From: Rhabdornis inornatus | Taxonomy: Eukaryota; Chordata; Aves; Passeriformes; Rhabdornithidae | DNA: 64,000 bases | Direction: 5' to 3' | Assembly: GCA_013397075.1 (NCBI GenBank) | Contig: VWZS01000187.1 | Span: 3,061,083-3,125,082, forward strand | In this document: positions 1-12,500 of the stretch, one piece after another | Layout: the number at the start of each line of letters is the position of its first letter | Numbering within the stretch: position 1 is the first letter of the stretch | Translations under genes and position numbers: made by a program | The notes under the pieces: model-generated | Told to the model about the DNA's origin: nothing | The model's database searches: none | The model's input: only the letters and a program-made list of their open reading frames with translations

Positions 1-349
1 CAGAGAAGTCATCCACAAATTCACTGGGAATACTGGGCATGTAAGAGAAAATGGAGAAGCTATAGAGGGAAGGGCTCATGAGAGGTCAGCTAGCCACTGC
101 CATGCCCCAACACCTTACTGAAGCATCCAAGATGCAGTCATGGTAGGAAGGTATGAAAATCTGGATGTCCCCTAGGTTTTAAGACCTTTAGAGGGAACAC
201 CTGGTGCAAATGTACTAGTCACGAGGAGTGGGTTTTGAGGTCCTGCCAGCAGTTCCTTGCCAGCCTGGTGCCCCACAAGGGCAGCAGGACTGCAGGTGAA
301 AGTGAGCTCTTTGCAGAATGGAACATTCCTTCCAAATACCCACACGTAC
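1..349 (-). other. PSD intron, left edge of window
   Basis: Intronic sequence downstream of the Sec7-start exon in transcript direction. Its donor (GTACGTG) is at 349-343. No further PSD exon was recognised before the window ends. Confidence 0.75.
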
Positions 350-544
350 TTCTTCCCCAAGTGGCGAGCCACATCTGCTTTTTTAAAGCCATCCAGGTTG
401 AAGAGCCTCTTGGCCAGGCGTTTGGCAGCCTCCAGGTCAGCCTTGTGTCCATTGGAAAGGGTGTCTGTGCTGCCCAGGGCCAGGTGCTCCACACTGTCCA
501 TCTCCGACTCTGAGTCTGAAACCAGCTGGCTCTGGGGGCGGTCG
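350..544 (-). CDS. PSD: PSD fifth coding exon (residues 595-660), start of Sec7 domain
   Basis: 195 bases with acceptor CCCATTGCAG and donor GAAGAA/GTACGT; it ends two bases into a codon. It encodes SQLVSDSESEMDSVEHLALG, then helices that open the Sec7 domain (ADLEAAKRLAKRLFNLDGF, KKADVARHLGK). In human PSD the next residues are NNDFSKLVAGEYL, which fits the split AAY codon here. The Sec7 catalytic loop lies on later exons beyond base 1. Confidence 0.92.
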
Positions 545-3500
545 CTGCAATGGGAAGGGACATTCCATGTTAGCCTGCCTGCAGATCCCCTCCTTGTTCA
601 GCTTCTCAGGAAATGCGTGTTCCTCACCCTGCTTTGGAGACTAGCTACTCACTGCTGGGAGCCAGGATGAACTGCACTCATCAGAGACACTCTGAGACCA
701 GCTAAGGGCAGGTGTAGGAATGCAGCTTTGGGAGGAAGGGTGGGGTGATAGGACAGCACCAGTCAATGACTGGACTAAGGCACTCAAACTAACATTCATA
801 CTGGATCTGGAAGGAAAGGACAACTACTCCAAAGTCCCCCACTTTGAACCTGTGAAACTGTATGTGTGGGCTTAGGCTCTGCCAAGCTCAGCTGTAGCAG
901 AGACTTGGAGCAGAAACACATGCACATCACATGCTGTCCTACAGCTCCGTACTAATTTTTTAATCTGGACAAACTCCTTGTGCTGCTCTCAAATGCAGTT
1001 TCTACCTAAGACAAGACAACTCTAATTCCTTTGTTCACCTTTGCCCACCCACTGACTCCAAAGCACTACACAGACAACAAAGCTGAGGCAGAGGATGTGA
1101 GGACAAAGGAAAACCCCCCTGGCCTCCCAGCTCACAGTAGAGTGCAGTCTTCTCCAGGCTGCCCATCAGCTCTCAGCCCACCACGCCTTAAATGGCCATG
1201 TTAGGAGACACTCTTGGCTTGGTCCCCGAAGCAATCTGACTCAGCTGTGTAGAAGTTATCCCAACCAAAAGCTGGTTGAATCTAATCAACAACAAATGTT
1301 AAGCAACTCTGACCTCACCCAAATTTTCTGGCAGCCCTTACAATGTTCCAGTCTGATTTATTTTTAAAAGTCTCTAATTGAGTTTTAAGAGGCCTGCTCT
1401 CCTGAGCCAATTACCCAGGCCAATCTCCTTGAGGTTCTGCTTTTTTGAAGAAGGACAGCCACCTCCTGCTCAGTGCTGCCTGTCCCAGGGGAGGCCTGCA
1501 AAACACTGACAGACTGCTTCATGCTTGGGGGGGGCTCTCAACTGCCATCCTCTCCACCTTCTGTCTCCCCCAGCCAGCATGCAGCAGGAGAAGCTGCTCT
1601 GCACTCAAACCTGTGGGTCAGACACTTCCCTGGTGAAAGCAGCTCCAACACCCTGCAAGTCCTTGGAGAGATGTGCTTTGCTCAGACCACTGCTGAACTC
1701 AGTGGTGGCAGCAGGTGATTGTGCTAAGACCTGGACGGATGGCCAAGGCAGATCTATGCCCACTTGGCTCCACGGAGACTATCCATCACTCCAATGCACC
1801 CTGGTGGAAGCAGGCACAGGAGTGGTCGCAAGGTCACTGTGAGCTCACCAGGTCTGACTCCACCAGCTCTGGGCAGCTGGGCAGGCAGCTTCCAGCATCA
1901 CTGTCCAAATCATGAGCACACCCCATCCTGTGGGCAAATCTCCCACCTGCCTGAAATCTCTTCTCCTCCCAAAACAGCCACATCCAAAGGTGCTGCTGGC
2001 ATGGGCCCTGGTGCCTGGCTGTGCCTCCACTGTCTGGCAGGGTCAAAGCTGCTCTGAGGGGTGCCTGACAGCAGAGCAGGCGGGGTGCTGCTGGGCCAGT
2101 GCTGGGCACACACCTGAGCCCCACTTCAGCTCCTTGTGTGGCTACAGTCACTGTGACCTCAACCAAGGACAGAGGTCACAGGCTCTTTGATTCCCAGAGG
2201 CAGAACAGATTAATCCATCCCAGCAGCTGGCACATGCCAGCCATGGGTTGTGGTGACTGCATTTTTTTGCTAAAATCCTTATCTGTTATCACAGGGGCAC
2301 AGGCACTGTCCCCTTTGCAGCCCAGCAGTTCCAAGGGTGGTTTTCCAGCCACAGGCTAAGCTACAAAATGCAAAGCCACTCCTCCAACACTCCCCATCCT
2401 CCAACTGCATCTCCAGAGCAAGCTGATGCTCAGCGACCCTCTCAAAATCTTTTAATTCTTCTCTGCACCATCCCTAAAACTCCTGATATCCTTCTGGACC
2501 TCATCTATCCTGCTTGAGAGGTTGTCCTCCGTCACGTGGCCAGTTCCTGGAACGTCCAGGGACAAACCTAGAGCTCCAAATCTCACCCCATGCCTCTCTT
2601 CCTAATCCATGGTCCTCAGCTTTCCTACCTAGTGCTGATGAGCATCCAGGCATCGGGCCATTTAAAAAAATCTCTCTTGTCCTTCAATACCCCTATCTCC
2701 CTGTTGGGTCCCAACCTGTGACTACAACTCCTGCCTTGCTTCTTGCAGTGGGCATGCAGGAATCTCAGACCTTGAGTCTCAAAGTAGTTCTACCAGTGGA
2801 ATCTGTTGCTCCCTCCCTCACCAAGTCCCAGTATTGATTTGGTGTTTTATAGCAAAGCATAACCTTGCTCTCAGGATGAGGCACTCTTCAACCATGCCAT
2901 GAAATGTTTTTTTTCCTAGCACTCAAGCCACTCTCATGCAGTTAAATATGGACAGTCAGCCTCTGTAGGCTCAGAATGCCCCCTCTGTGGTAGCTATCTG
3001 CCACCACTCAAAGCCCCAGTTGGCTTGGAGAACATGCAGCTTAAAGACAGAAAAACAAGAGCCCAACTCTCAAGTAAATGGAGAGCAGAGCAAGAGACGT
3101 GTCTATGTCTGAGGTAATTGAGGTTATGCTAATTTTCTCGCCAATGAGCTAATTGCAGGTCTCAGGGTGAGGGTTTTTTGATGTATTTAGTAAAGTGACA
3201 TTTTAGTTAGGCTTGAAGAAACACTGAGATAATATTTTTTACATTAACTACACACTTAAGGAATAAAGATCAAATTTGATATTGTGCGAGTATCCTTGGT
3301 GTGCATGAATAAAATTATTCCTGAGCAGACACAGTGCTAGCTCATCCCCCTCCCTGCTGCCACCACTCACGTCACTGGGAGCACAGGTCCCCCTGTCACC
3401 TCCGAGGTGTTTGCTAGAGCCCAGTGTGCTGCAGTGAGGCACGTCTGGGGGTCTCTGCAAGGAAGGCACGTCATCCAGCACAGGGCTCAGGGCTCACCCT

Positions 3501-6500
3501 GGGACAGAGGCTCTTCACTGACCACTTCCCACCCCAGCTCAGCACAAGGACTTGTGCTCCCTGTCCTGGAAAGCTGCTGCACAATCACAGTCCTGCTCAG
3601 GACCACCATAACAAACGCACTGCTTCTTCCAGGTCAGATCATTCTCCAGGGCCCAAATATTCCTTCTCAGGGCCAAACACTCATTTCCTGGAGCTGGATC
3701 ATCATCTCACCCCAATATTCCTCCTCTAGCTGACTGCCTGGAGCCCAGAAGCAGAGACCACAGCACCTTCCCTGGCTGCAATGCAGTGTGTCACTGCAGG
3801 AGCCCTGACATCCTTGCCACCATCAACCAAGCTTACTTGGTATCACATTCACTTGGTTTTCCAGCAACCAGGAGCAAATCTTCTCTCCTGGGTGTGGAGC
3901 AGCAAGAAGGCACTAGTTCTGCAAAGCCAGGCCCAAGGGGCTGACCTCCACCTCCCAGATGCCAGCAGAGACGTATCTGCATGGTGGGACCCTTCCTCCA
4001 GCAGCAACCTGTTCCCCAGGAGCTGGGTTATGTGCTCAGCTGAGTTCCTGGGCTGTCCTGGTCCGTCCTGACACAGTTTCAGGCAAGACACCTGCTGCTG
4101 AAAACTCCAGACCTTTAAACACAATTCAAGTACCTCTTGCTCCCCACATGAGGCTGGTTTCATCCTACACCATGAAGGGACATGGCAAAGAACCTGGTGC
4201 AAATCCACAAAGGACAGCTGCATGGGTCAAAGTAGCACTCTCCCCTCAATTCTGGAAGGCCCACATGCATAGCTAGATGCTCATTGCCTCTGCCAAACCA
4301 AGCCTGCCTAATGTTGCTGCTAAGAATGTACCAGACCGGATCTTCGGCTGAGCTAAATAAATGCAGCTCCCTCCATCGGTCTCAGTGGAGCAACTTTGAT
4401 TTATGACAGCAAAAATCTGGGCCGGTTCATTCCTCACAGAATTGAAGTTAGGGCTGGGAGGACACTTGAAGGTCAGCTAGGCCAGCCTCCAACCACAGGC
4501 ACGGCTGGTTGTGCTGTCTGGCAGCTCTGGAGTCCAACAATCACCCAGCCACAGCAGCACCCACCAGCGTTACTGCTGACACATCCAGATAGGATTGAAC
4601 TTTGGGCAGCTCTGCCCCTCCTCAGTCTTGCTTCTTTGCAGACTTCCAGAACCTCCCCTGCAGCACCAGCATTCTCTGGAGATGCCTATTTGTCCTCCAT
4701 CACCCCATCCCACCAGCCCTTCTTGTGAGGGACACAAGTGCTCCTGCAGAGGACAGGGACTGACACTACAATCCCACCAAACAATTTCTGGTGCCAGCTG
4801 AGAGCCTTAAATATCCAGTTACTCACCTGCTGGATGGAGGGTGATCTCCTTCAGAGACACAGATGCCATAGGGTCAGCACAGGAAAACCTGAGTGTCTTG
4901 GACCCTTGGGCCAAGACCAGCCCAGGGGTTCTGAGTCAGATTCGAGAGCTGGAATTAATGCCTGACACATGGGGCTGCATCCCACAGGTATCCTGCTCAG
5001 ACCTCTGCAGGCAGACCTGCTATCCCTGGGATCCACTGTCCTTTATGCCATGGTGGGCTGATGTGTTCTATGTCCTGGCTCCTGCTGCTCTTCATGGCTT
5101 CACATGGCTTGTACAGGGGAAAATTCCCCCGAGGCTTGTTCTTTATTTCTTGCTGTGCCAATGCTTGTGGGGAGACCTCTTCACCCTGCACCCCAGCTTT
5201 GTCTCCCTACTGTGCTATCATTCCAGCCCACCCCATATCTCCCTTCCCCTATCTTCATCCTTTCCTCAATGTCCACCTTCCTCTGCTAAGCTCTCAGCCT
5301 CGTGCATCACACCCCGAATCCACACCACGGGGCCCCAGACTGGGCACAGCCCTTCAGGGCATCCCCACCAGTTTGCCCAGTGCTACCTGGGAGCTCAGGC
5401 CAGCTGGGAGACCTGCGCTGGCCCTGGGAGGGGAGGGGCACCGGCTCCCCGAGCGCTGCAGTAACAAAAGGAGCCTTATAAAGAAACGCAGCGGAGCAGG
5501 CTGGCGGGCCCGTGCTCCGGCACACGCCAGCAGCCGCGCTCTGGCAGGGACGCAGCTCCGACTCCCGGTGCATCCTCCGCCCGGGCGGCTGCCAGCCCCA
5601 CGGGCTCCCCGCTCCTCCCACACAGCCGCAGCTCCAGGGCTGAGCTCTCCCTCTAGCGAGGCTCCAGGCGTGCTGCCCTCGCCCTGGTGTCTGGCTCTTT
5701 TCACCATGCGGTTTGCAGCCCTTTGATGTCGCTTCTCCTGCCTACCCTTCTTTCTGTGTCACCGCAGGCAAGCCCCGGTGAGGTCCCAGCCGTACCTGCC
5801 TCGCTCGGGGGGCGAGTCACGTCTCTTCCCTCCGCGGACAAACCTCAGGGACCGGCACGACTGTGCCCGGGGCCAAGGCTGGCTCCAGAAGAGTGGGATT
5901 ACAGGGAAGTTGGGCAGCTGGATTTCAGAGGGCTTGCACCCCCAGAGAGACGCAGGTTGGCCGTTTACATTCCTCCAGGGCTGATGCTCCACAGCCCACA
6001 GTGCCTACTTGTACAGGACTGGGCAAGCAGCGACCCTCTGGACACCTGCTTGCACCCAGCAGCAAACTGAGGGAACCCAAGCCAAGTCCTGCAGTTTGGA
6101 CCTGTTTGCAGAAGTCTGGCTGTCGCCACTGAAGCAATCTCACTGCAAGGCTGCCCCAACTCCTGCCCCACCATCTTGCCAGCACTGCATCTGTCCCTGA
6201 CTGGCCTCCCTGGGTCCAGAAGGACTCCCTAGCCCTGGAGGGCTCTGCCTCCACACATGCTCTGCAGAGATCTGTCATAGCCACAGGGACAACCTGCAGC
6301 TCTCTGCCAGTGAGAGCAAGGGACCTGCACACTTTCACCTCCTGCCCAAATCGCGTGATAACCTACTCACAGAGCCTATGCTGGGGATGTGGGGTGTCCC
6401 ACTGTGTCGGTCTCTGCTCTGCCCCTTTCAACCAAGCCTGCTGGAGTAGGTGCAGGCATCCCAGGGAAGGCCTTTGTAGGTCTGCACTTCCCACATGCAA

Positions 6501-9500
6501 GGTCAAAATAAAAGTATGGTCTTAACTATTATGTGCTGAGGTACACTAGAGCCTTGGTGTAAGCAATAAGGCTGCATGACCCAAGGCCACTGGCTGTGGG
6601 GGACACTGCATCTCCCCAGCAATGCAGGAGCATCACTGATTGGCCATTCCTGCCACTGAGGGAGGTAGGAAATCACAGGCTGCAAGGCTGTCTCCAACCC
6701 AGATCCCAACTCCAACTATTGCAACAGTTAGCAGCAAAGCTTTTGGGGACACAAGGAGGACAGCCACAAGGCAGCACATGCAGGCCTAGACCCACTGGTG
6801 TTAGTCACCAGTCACACCGAAGCCCTGCAGCCTGTGGTCACCTCTGCCAACCCTGACACTGACAGACAGTGTAAAGCATAGTATCCACCGCAGAGACCCC
6901 TGCCAGGGGTCCCCAGTCTACCTGTGCTGGTGGCAGTCAGTCTGTACTGCTTGTGACCATGGACAGCGGTGAATGCCTTGCTCTGGCCCTGCTGGCACAG
7001 GTGATGACGCGCTGTAGAGACTGCAGAGGTTCCTTAGCTCCTTTCCTCATCAATTTCCACTGAATACCCCTTAGTGGGAGAAGTACAAGGATAAGCTCTG
7101 CTTGATCACATCAGCCCTGCCAGGCATCTGGTGGTTCCAGTTCACGAGAACCTTTGAGCAATCAGCCCAGAAACTTCTTCCTCAAACTACTTGGGAATCT
7201 TTAGCTTCTTGATCAGCTCCACTGAGAGTCTAGAAGGTTGGTAGCACAAGTGATGGGGAAGAGGAAACTCCTTGGATCTCTCCCTTGTCAGAAACCCCTG
7301 CCTCCTGAAGACTCATCCTGCAGATGATGGGCTGTCTCAGACCCTGGTGCCACATGCCTTCCCTGCTTCCCAACCTAGTTCCTGCTCCCAGCCCCAATCT
7401 CCACTCCTTTCCACTGCACCAGATGGCAGGTTCCAACCACCTGCCTCTCCTGCTGGAAGAGGAGATGACAAGATGCTCAGCAAAGGTGGGCTCAGCAAAG
7501 ATCTAGGGCAGCTTGGTGGATACACAACATCCCTCTGTGGCCTGTGTTGCAGGCCAACACTGCTCTGAAAGCTGAACTAGGAGACGAGAACTGCACTGCA
7601 GTGTTCTCAGCACTGCCAGCATGTTCTGTGCTCCACTGACTATAAACCAGTGAGGAATAATCTCTGTTAGCCACCTCATTGCTGCTCCTGCTGCCAGCTG
7701 TGTCTCTGCACTCTCACACCCTGTGCCCTGCATTGATGTGCTGTGGTACAATGGCATCCCATGGACAGTTAGTCAGATACTGTCCTTTTGGTTTCTCCAG
7801 GGTGCTGCGTTTCAGTCCCTTGCCTTGGTACAGGAATAGAAAGCCAATTCTCCCTGCAGAGAGCACTGATCATGGCTGGATACTGTCACCCTTCACTGCC
7901 ATGTGCCTCTCAGACATGACCAGTTTTACTGCACAAATCTCATCAGGCCTCTGTGCTACCATGGCTCCAGCTTCAGTGTCCCAAAGAAAGGGAAGGCCTA
8001 ACCCAGCTCCTCTCTGCCCCAAAAGGTCCTTGGACTGACCCAAGGGCCACAGAGCTGATGCAATATCCCACTGTCCTCTCTTGACTGCAGATACCAGAGA
8101 CGGCAGACACAGAGCTTAGATCTCTCCCTGGCCACCCCAAGCTGAACCTACAAAGATGGCACAGACTGTGACCAGAAGTCATATAGATTTTGTGTGGAAA
8201 AGACCAAAGCCTGGAAAGTGGATGAGGGTTTCAGGATGCTCATCTCTGCCCTCCATCTTCCAACATGAAGAAGGTTGAGGAGGTTCAGGAAGCCAGAACA
8301 GGCACAAGACCATGGGACTCCTGTCTTTAAGAAACAGCATCTGCTGTGCAGATGGCAAGGACAAAATCCCCAGTAGGGAAATGTTGTCAAATTTCTACTG
8401 GTAGTCAACTTCAGACTGGTCTCTCCCCATACCATCATAGATGCTGGACTGCCTTGCAATGAAAATCACCACACTACTGAAGTTCTGGCATTCCCTGCTT
8501 GCTTGGCTGAAGGAAACCTCACAGTCCTCCAGTACCTACAAAGCTGGCAAAGATGAAAAAGGAGTTATGCTCCCATCAACACACCTACCACAATACCATG
8601 GTGATCACTGCCCTGATGAGCCACTGCCTAGAAAATCTAGCACACTCAGTCCTGACCTTTCCCCAGCAACATAAGTTAGGCTCTGTCTGCAAACCAGACC
8701 TGACAGCATTAGACTCCACATCAAGTCTCAGTTGCCCAGCTGGACAGCAAGCAACTTTGGTCACTCACCTTGTGTTGGAGGCCAAGGGAGTGCCAAAGCT
8801 GTCCTCTGAGTGGCAGGGGCTGTGCCGAGTGCCCTTCCTTCGTCTCCCCCGTTCTTCCTCCCTCTCTGTCCAGGGGACATCTGTGGCTGAACTGGTCCCA
8901 GAGTCTGGCTCTAAGTGAGCCAGAGGAGCAAAGTTCTCCCCAATAACCTTGGCACTGTCTCGGATTTTCCCCTGTATTTCTGGGGTGAGGGCTGGGAGGT
9001 CAAAAGTGAAAAAGGTCCCATGGGTACGGGCTGGGGAAGAAAGGATGTCAATGGAGTCCAGGCTGGTGTAAGATGTGCCTTTGGCTCGATGGGACTCCAT
9101 GATTGTCTCAAAATGCTTGCTGAAAGAGTCCATGCCATCCTTGGAGAGGCTGTGCCCTAGAAGGAAGGGCACTGGAGACTTGAGCATACCCTGTGTGTCT
9201 CGGTCCATGATCCTAGAGGGAAAGAAAGTGAGAAGAACTGATCACTTAAGAGCAAGGCATCAAAACCCCAAAACAAAAGCCCACACACTGTTTCAGATGG
9301 AAACTGAGAAGGGTAGAAGTCTCTTCTGAACATCTGTAGACCACCAAGGAAATACCTCGCCTGCCCAAGACACCATGGGACGCAGGACTCAGCTGGCCTC
9401 CCTCCAGACATATGCTTCTCCTCTAATGTGCCACAGACTTTTGTTCCTTTAGTGGCTCATCCTCATAAGAAGCTTATGAGATGGCTACTGCTCCCAATCA

Positions 9501-12500
9501 CTTGACTTGAGCTTAGATCCAATAAAGGGCTCAAGTACTAGAAACAGGATGTGGTTCAGCTCCATTTCCAACCAAATCTGGAAGTGGCTGAATTTTTCAT
9601 GAGCCTTCTATCACCAAGAAGGCCCCTCCTGAAGCTGCTCAGGACAGCATGATCCCTTCCTCCATGAACACTGCACTGTGGTCACTGAGTACTATGCTCA
9701 CATCACGACCAACACTCACCTGCAAGGTCTGCTGGCTGTTTCCACAAGGTGATGCTGAGTCCCAGGAGACGTGTGACTGAGCACAAAGTGATACTGAGCT
9801 CCAAGTTTCCCCAGGCAGCACAGAGGGAGCCTCACACCCATCTCTGGGCTTGGAGATCTGAGCTGGCCCATGCCCTAGAGGCCATGATCGGTCCTAGCTC
9901 ATCATCTTGTCAGGGATCAGCCCCACAGAAAGGCCCAGCCTGTCTCCAGTGGTGGTCTGGGTGCAGCCCAACACAGAAGTTTCTAAACCCTGAAGCCATG
10001 AGTGTTTTGTCCTGTAAATGAGGTGAAGTACAGCCTGCCCACCTACCTAAGCATGTGAGAACATGGATGTTTCCAAGCCAGGGAACATCAGTGCTTCAGC
10101 AGTACAAGCACAAACACTGCCCTAAAAGCCTACTTTACTCATAAGCTGCTATCATTTTATAAAAGCAAGAGAAAAGCACTTGTTATGCCACTCTCTCTTA
10201 TGATTAAAGGAGAAGAACTGCTTCAGCCTGTCATAACATCTGTTATGAACAAACAGCTTCCTACAGAGGGCTCAGAAGATGTGTTGCTGTAACACACACC
10301 AAATTATTTTCATTCATTAGCCTTCACATGCCACTCAAAAATCTCACCCCAATTACTTCAGCAGGCCAAGAGCTGGCAGCTTGACTCCCCCAGAGTGCCA
10401 GCTGGTTTCAAGGGGAGTGCAGTGAAGCCAGACACAGGTAAGTAAGGCAGGATGCAGGCTGATCTCACCCATCCACCAGTGTTTCCCTCACTGTGCAGCA
10501 CCACGTGACACTCCTACGATTCCTGTAGGAGCCCCAGGAGCAGGCACTGCTGAAATGGCTTTTGGTGAGGATAAGGCAGAAGAGACCTCTTTAATATCTG
10601 CAGATGTGTTTTACAGATGCTAATGTGTATTCTCCATCCTTCCTGCCCAGCCCCATCCTACTAAACCAAGCTAATGCTGCTGACCATTTTGCACCTTGAA
10701 TCCACGAGGTGGGCAAAAACTGTGCCAGGGAGGACAATGCCAGCAGATTGGAAGGAATCTTGTTTCCAGGAGAGGAAGGTGGGCTCATTTTTGTGATCAA
10801 GTATATTGCCACCAAGCCACAAAAAAAACCCATGGCTGGTTTTGTCCACACCATCCAAGCCCTGAAAACAATGCATTCACCCCAAAATATCAAGCACAAA
10901 GCCATTCAGTTCCAGAAGGATGCAGTCGCAGCAGCATGGGAGCAGTATTGCCTGCTCAGACCCAAATGCTTCTTTAGCCCCTGCTGCACTACCCAGCTCC
11001 TCCCTGCTCTGCCCTGCTCCCCCAGGAAGGGTCACTGCACTGAGACCATGCCAGACAAACCCAGCTGAGAGGAGCAGAGGAGAGAAGGAGATGCAGAAGC
11101 TGTAATCAAGAATCCGTGCAAGGGTGACAGGCAGCAGGAAAGCAAATAGGTTTCCTGCCTTGAGTCAGAGAAGGAGAGGCAGTGAGCCTTCCTTAGGAGA
11201 GGGCCAGGCAGACATGGAAGGGAAGTGGATCCAGGAGCTAACAGCGCCTCAGGCAAGGCTCTGGGTATGGGATCTGAGCAATTGGGTTTCTGATGCATCT
11301 GATGGCTGATGGAGGGGCAGGGGCTCGCCCCACTCTCTCTGCCTGCAGACATGGTGCTGCAGAGACACGGCAGGGGCATCCCTGGCAGGAGGGAAGAAGA
11401 GGGGAAAATCTCTCCTCTGGCCCTCAGTGGTTTTAACTCTCTGCTAAATGCTCCTGTGACCCTCCAGACCCCCGACTCAGCCATGCCCCACTCCTTCAGC
11501 TCCAGGCCCCTCCAGGCTGAACAGGCACAGCAGCTGCTGTTTGAGGATCCCAGATCATTTCAAAGAAAGTGAGATTGTTCAGCACTGTCCAGCAGCCCCT
11601 AGCTTCATTCCTCTCTCAACAAAGCTCTTTTCACAGACCTGTCTCAGCAGCTTCTTGCAGTCCCCCCAGGCTCCTTTGTACTACTCCTCCAGCAGGCAGC
11701 AGCCTGCTCTTAGGGCTCAGTGTCCTCACTCTGTCCCATGCTTAGGCACAGGTACTGACTACAGGCTCTGCAGCCTCCCCTGCTACATCCACGCCATCAT
11801 GCTGTCCCCTGCCCACCCACAAAAGCTGCAGACACCTCCCCTGCTCATGGACAGGCCCCTGCCAGCATCACCCCAGCATCTCCTCTGCAGCCTGAGCCTG
11901 GTGCTCCATCCAGGAGCATCACCCCGAGCTGTGGCTCTCTGGCCACTTTGGGCTTTGGGACAACACATCAGAGGCTTAATGCAGGTTAAGTACCCGCTTA
12001 AGCATTTGATGAAATTGAGACCATAACCATTTTTCTAATCCCCAACAAGGCTTGCCCTGTAGCTATTTTCTTGCCAACAAGCAGCAAGCACAAAGGCTCT
12101 GAAAAGGCTTCCCAAGTAGCAGATCTAAGGGCTTCTCTAGGCAAGGCTTGCAGGGAGAAAAGGCATCAGTGCCTCCCATCAGCCCTCTGCACTCTCGAGG
12201 GAGCAGAGCATTCCCTAGCAAAGCCTCTTGTCTCTTATCAGCTCAAGGCACCCATGCTGAGGGCCAGACCAGGCTCTTCCTATAGCTTAGCCAGCATGTC
12301 TGCTGAGGCTCAGGGAGGAAGGGAATTGAGCCTGCTCTTGCTGACAAGTCTCGGCTCTCTGGGACTAATAGGAATAAAGATAGTAAAGGCTTAAACCAGT
12401 CATTAGAGTCAGTAAATATAACTCTGAATATATTCAGGAAGCAGATTTGCCGGAAGAAGACAATATTTCTTCTATTGCTTTTCATGTCTTGTTTGATTTA

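Larger units (their letters stand above)
545..8768 (-). other. PSD intron of 8.2 kb
   Basis: Both flanking exons are phase 2 and the protein reads through without a gap relative to human PSD, so no exon is missing. Apart from a diverged CR1-like stretch near 4.43-4.62 kb and a CpG-rich block at 5.4-5.9 kb, no structured feature was supported. Open reading frames here look like chance frames in GC-rich DNA. Confidence 0.75.

Noticed and set aside
9462..9480. Palindrome CTCATAAG-AAG-CTTATGAG in a PSD intron
   Set aside because: Too short to be informative on its own; no context suggests a function.
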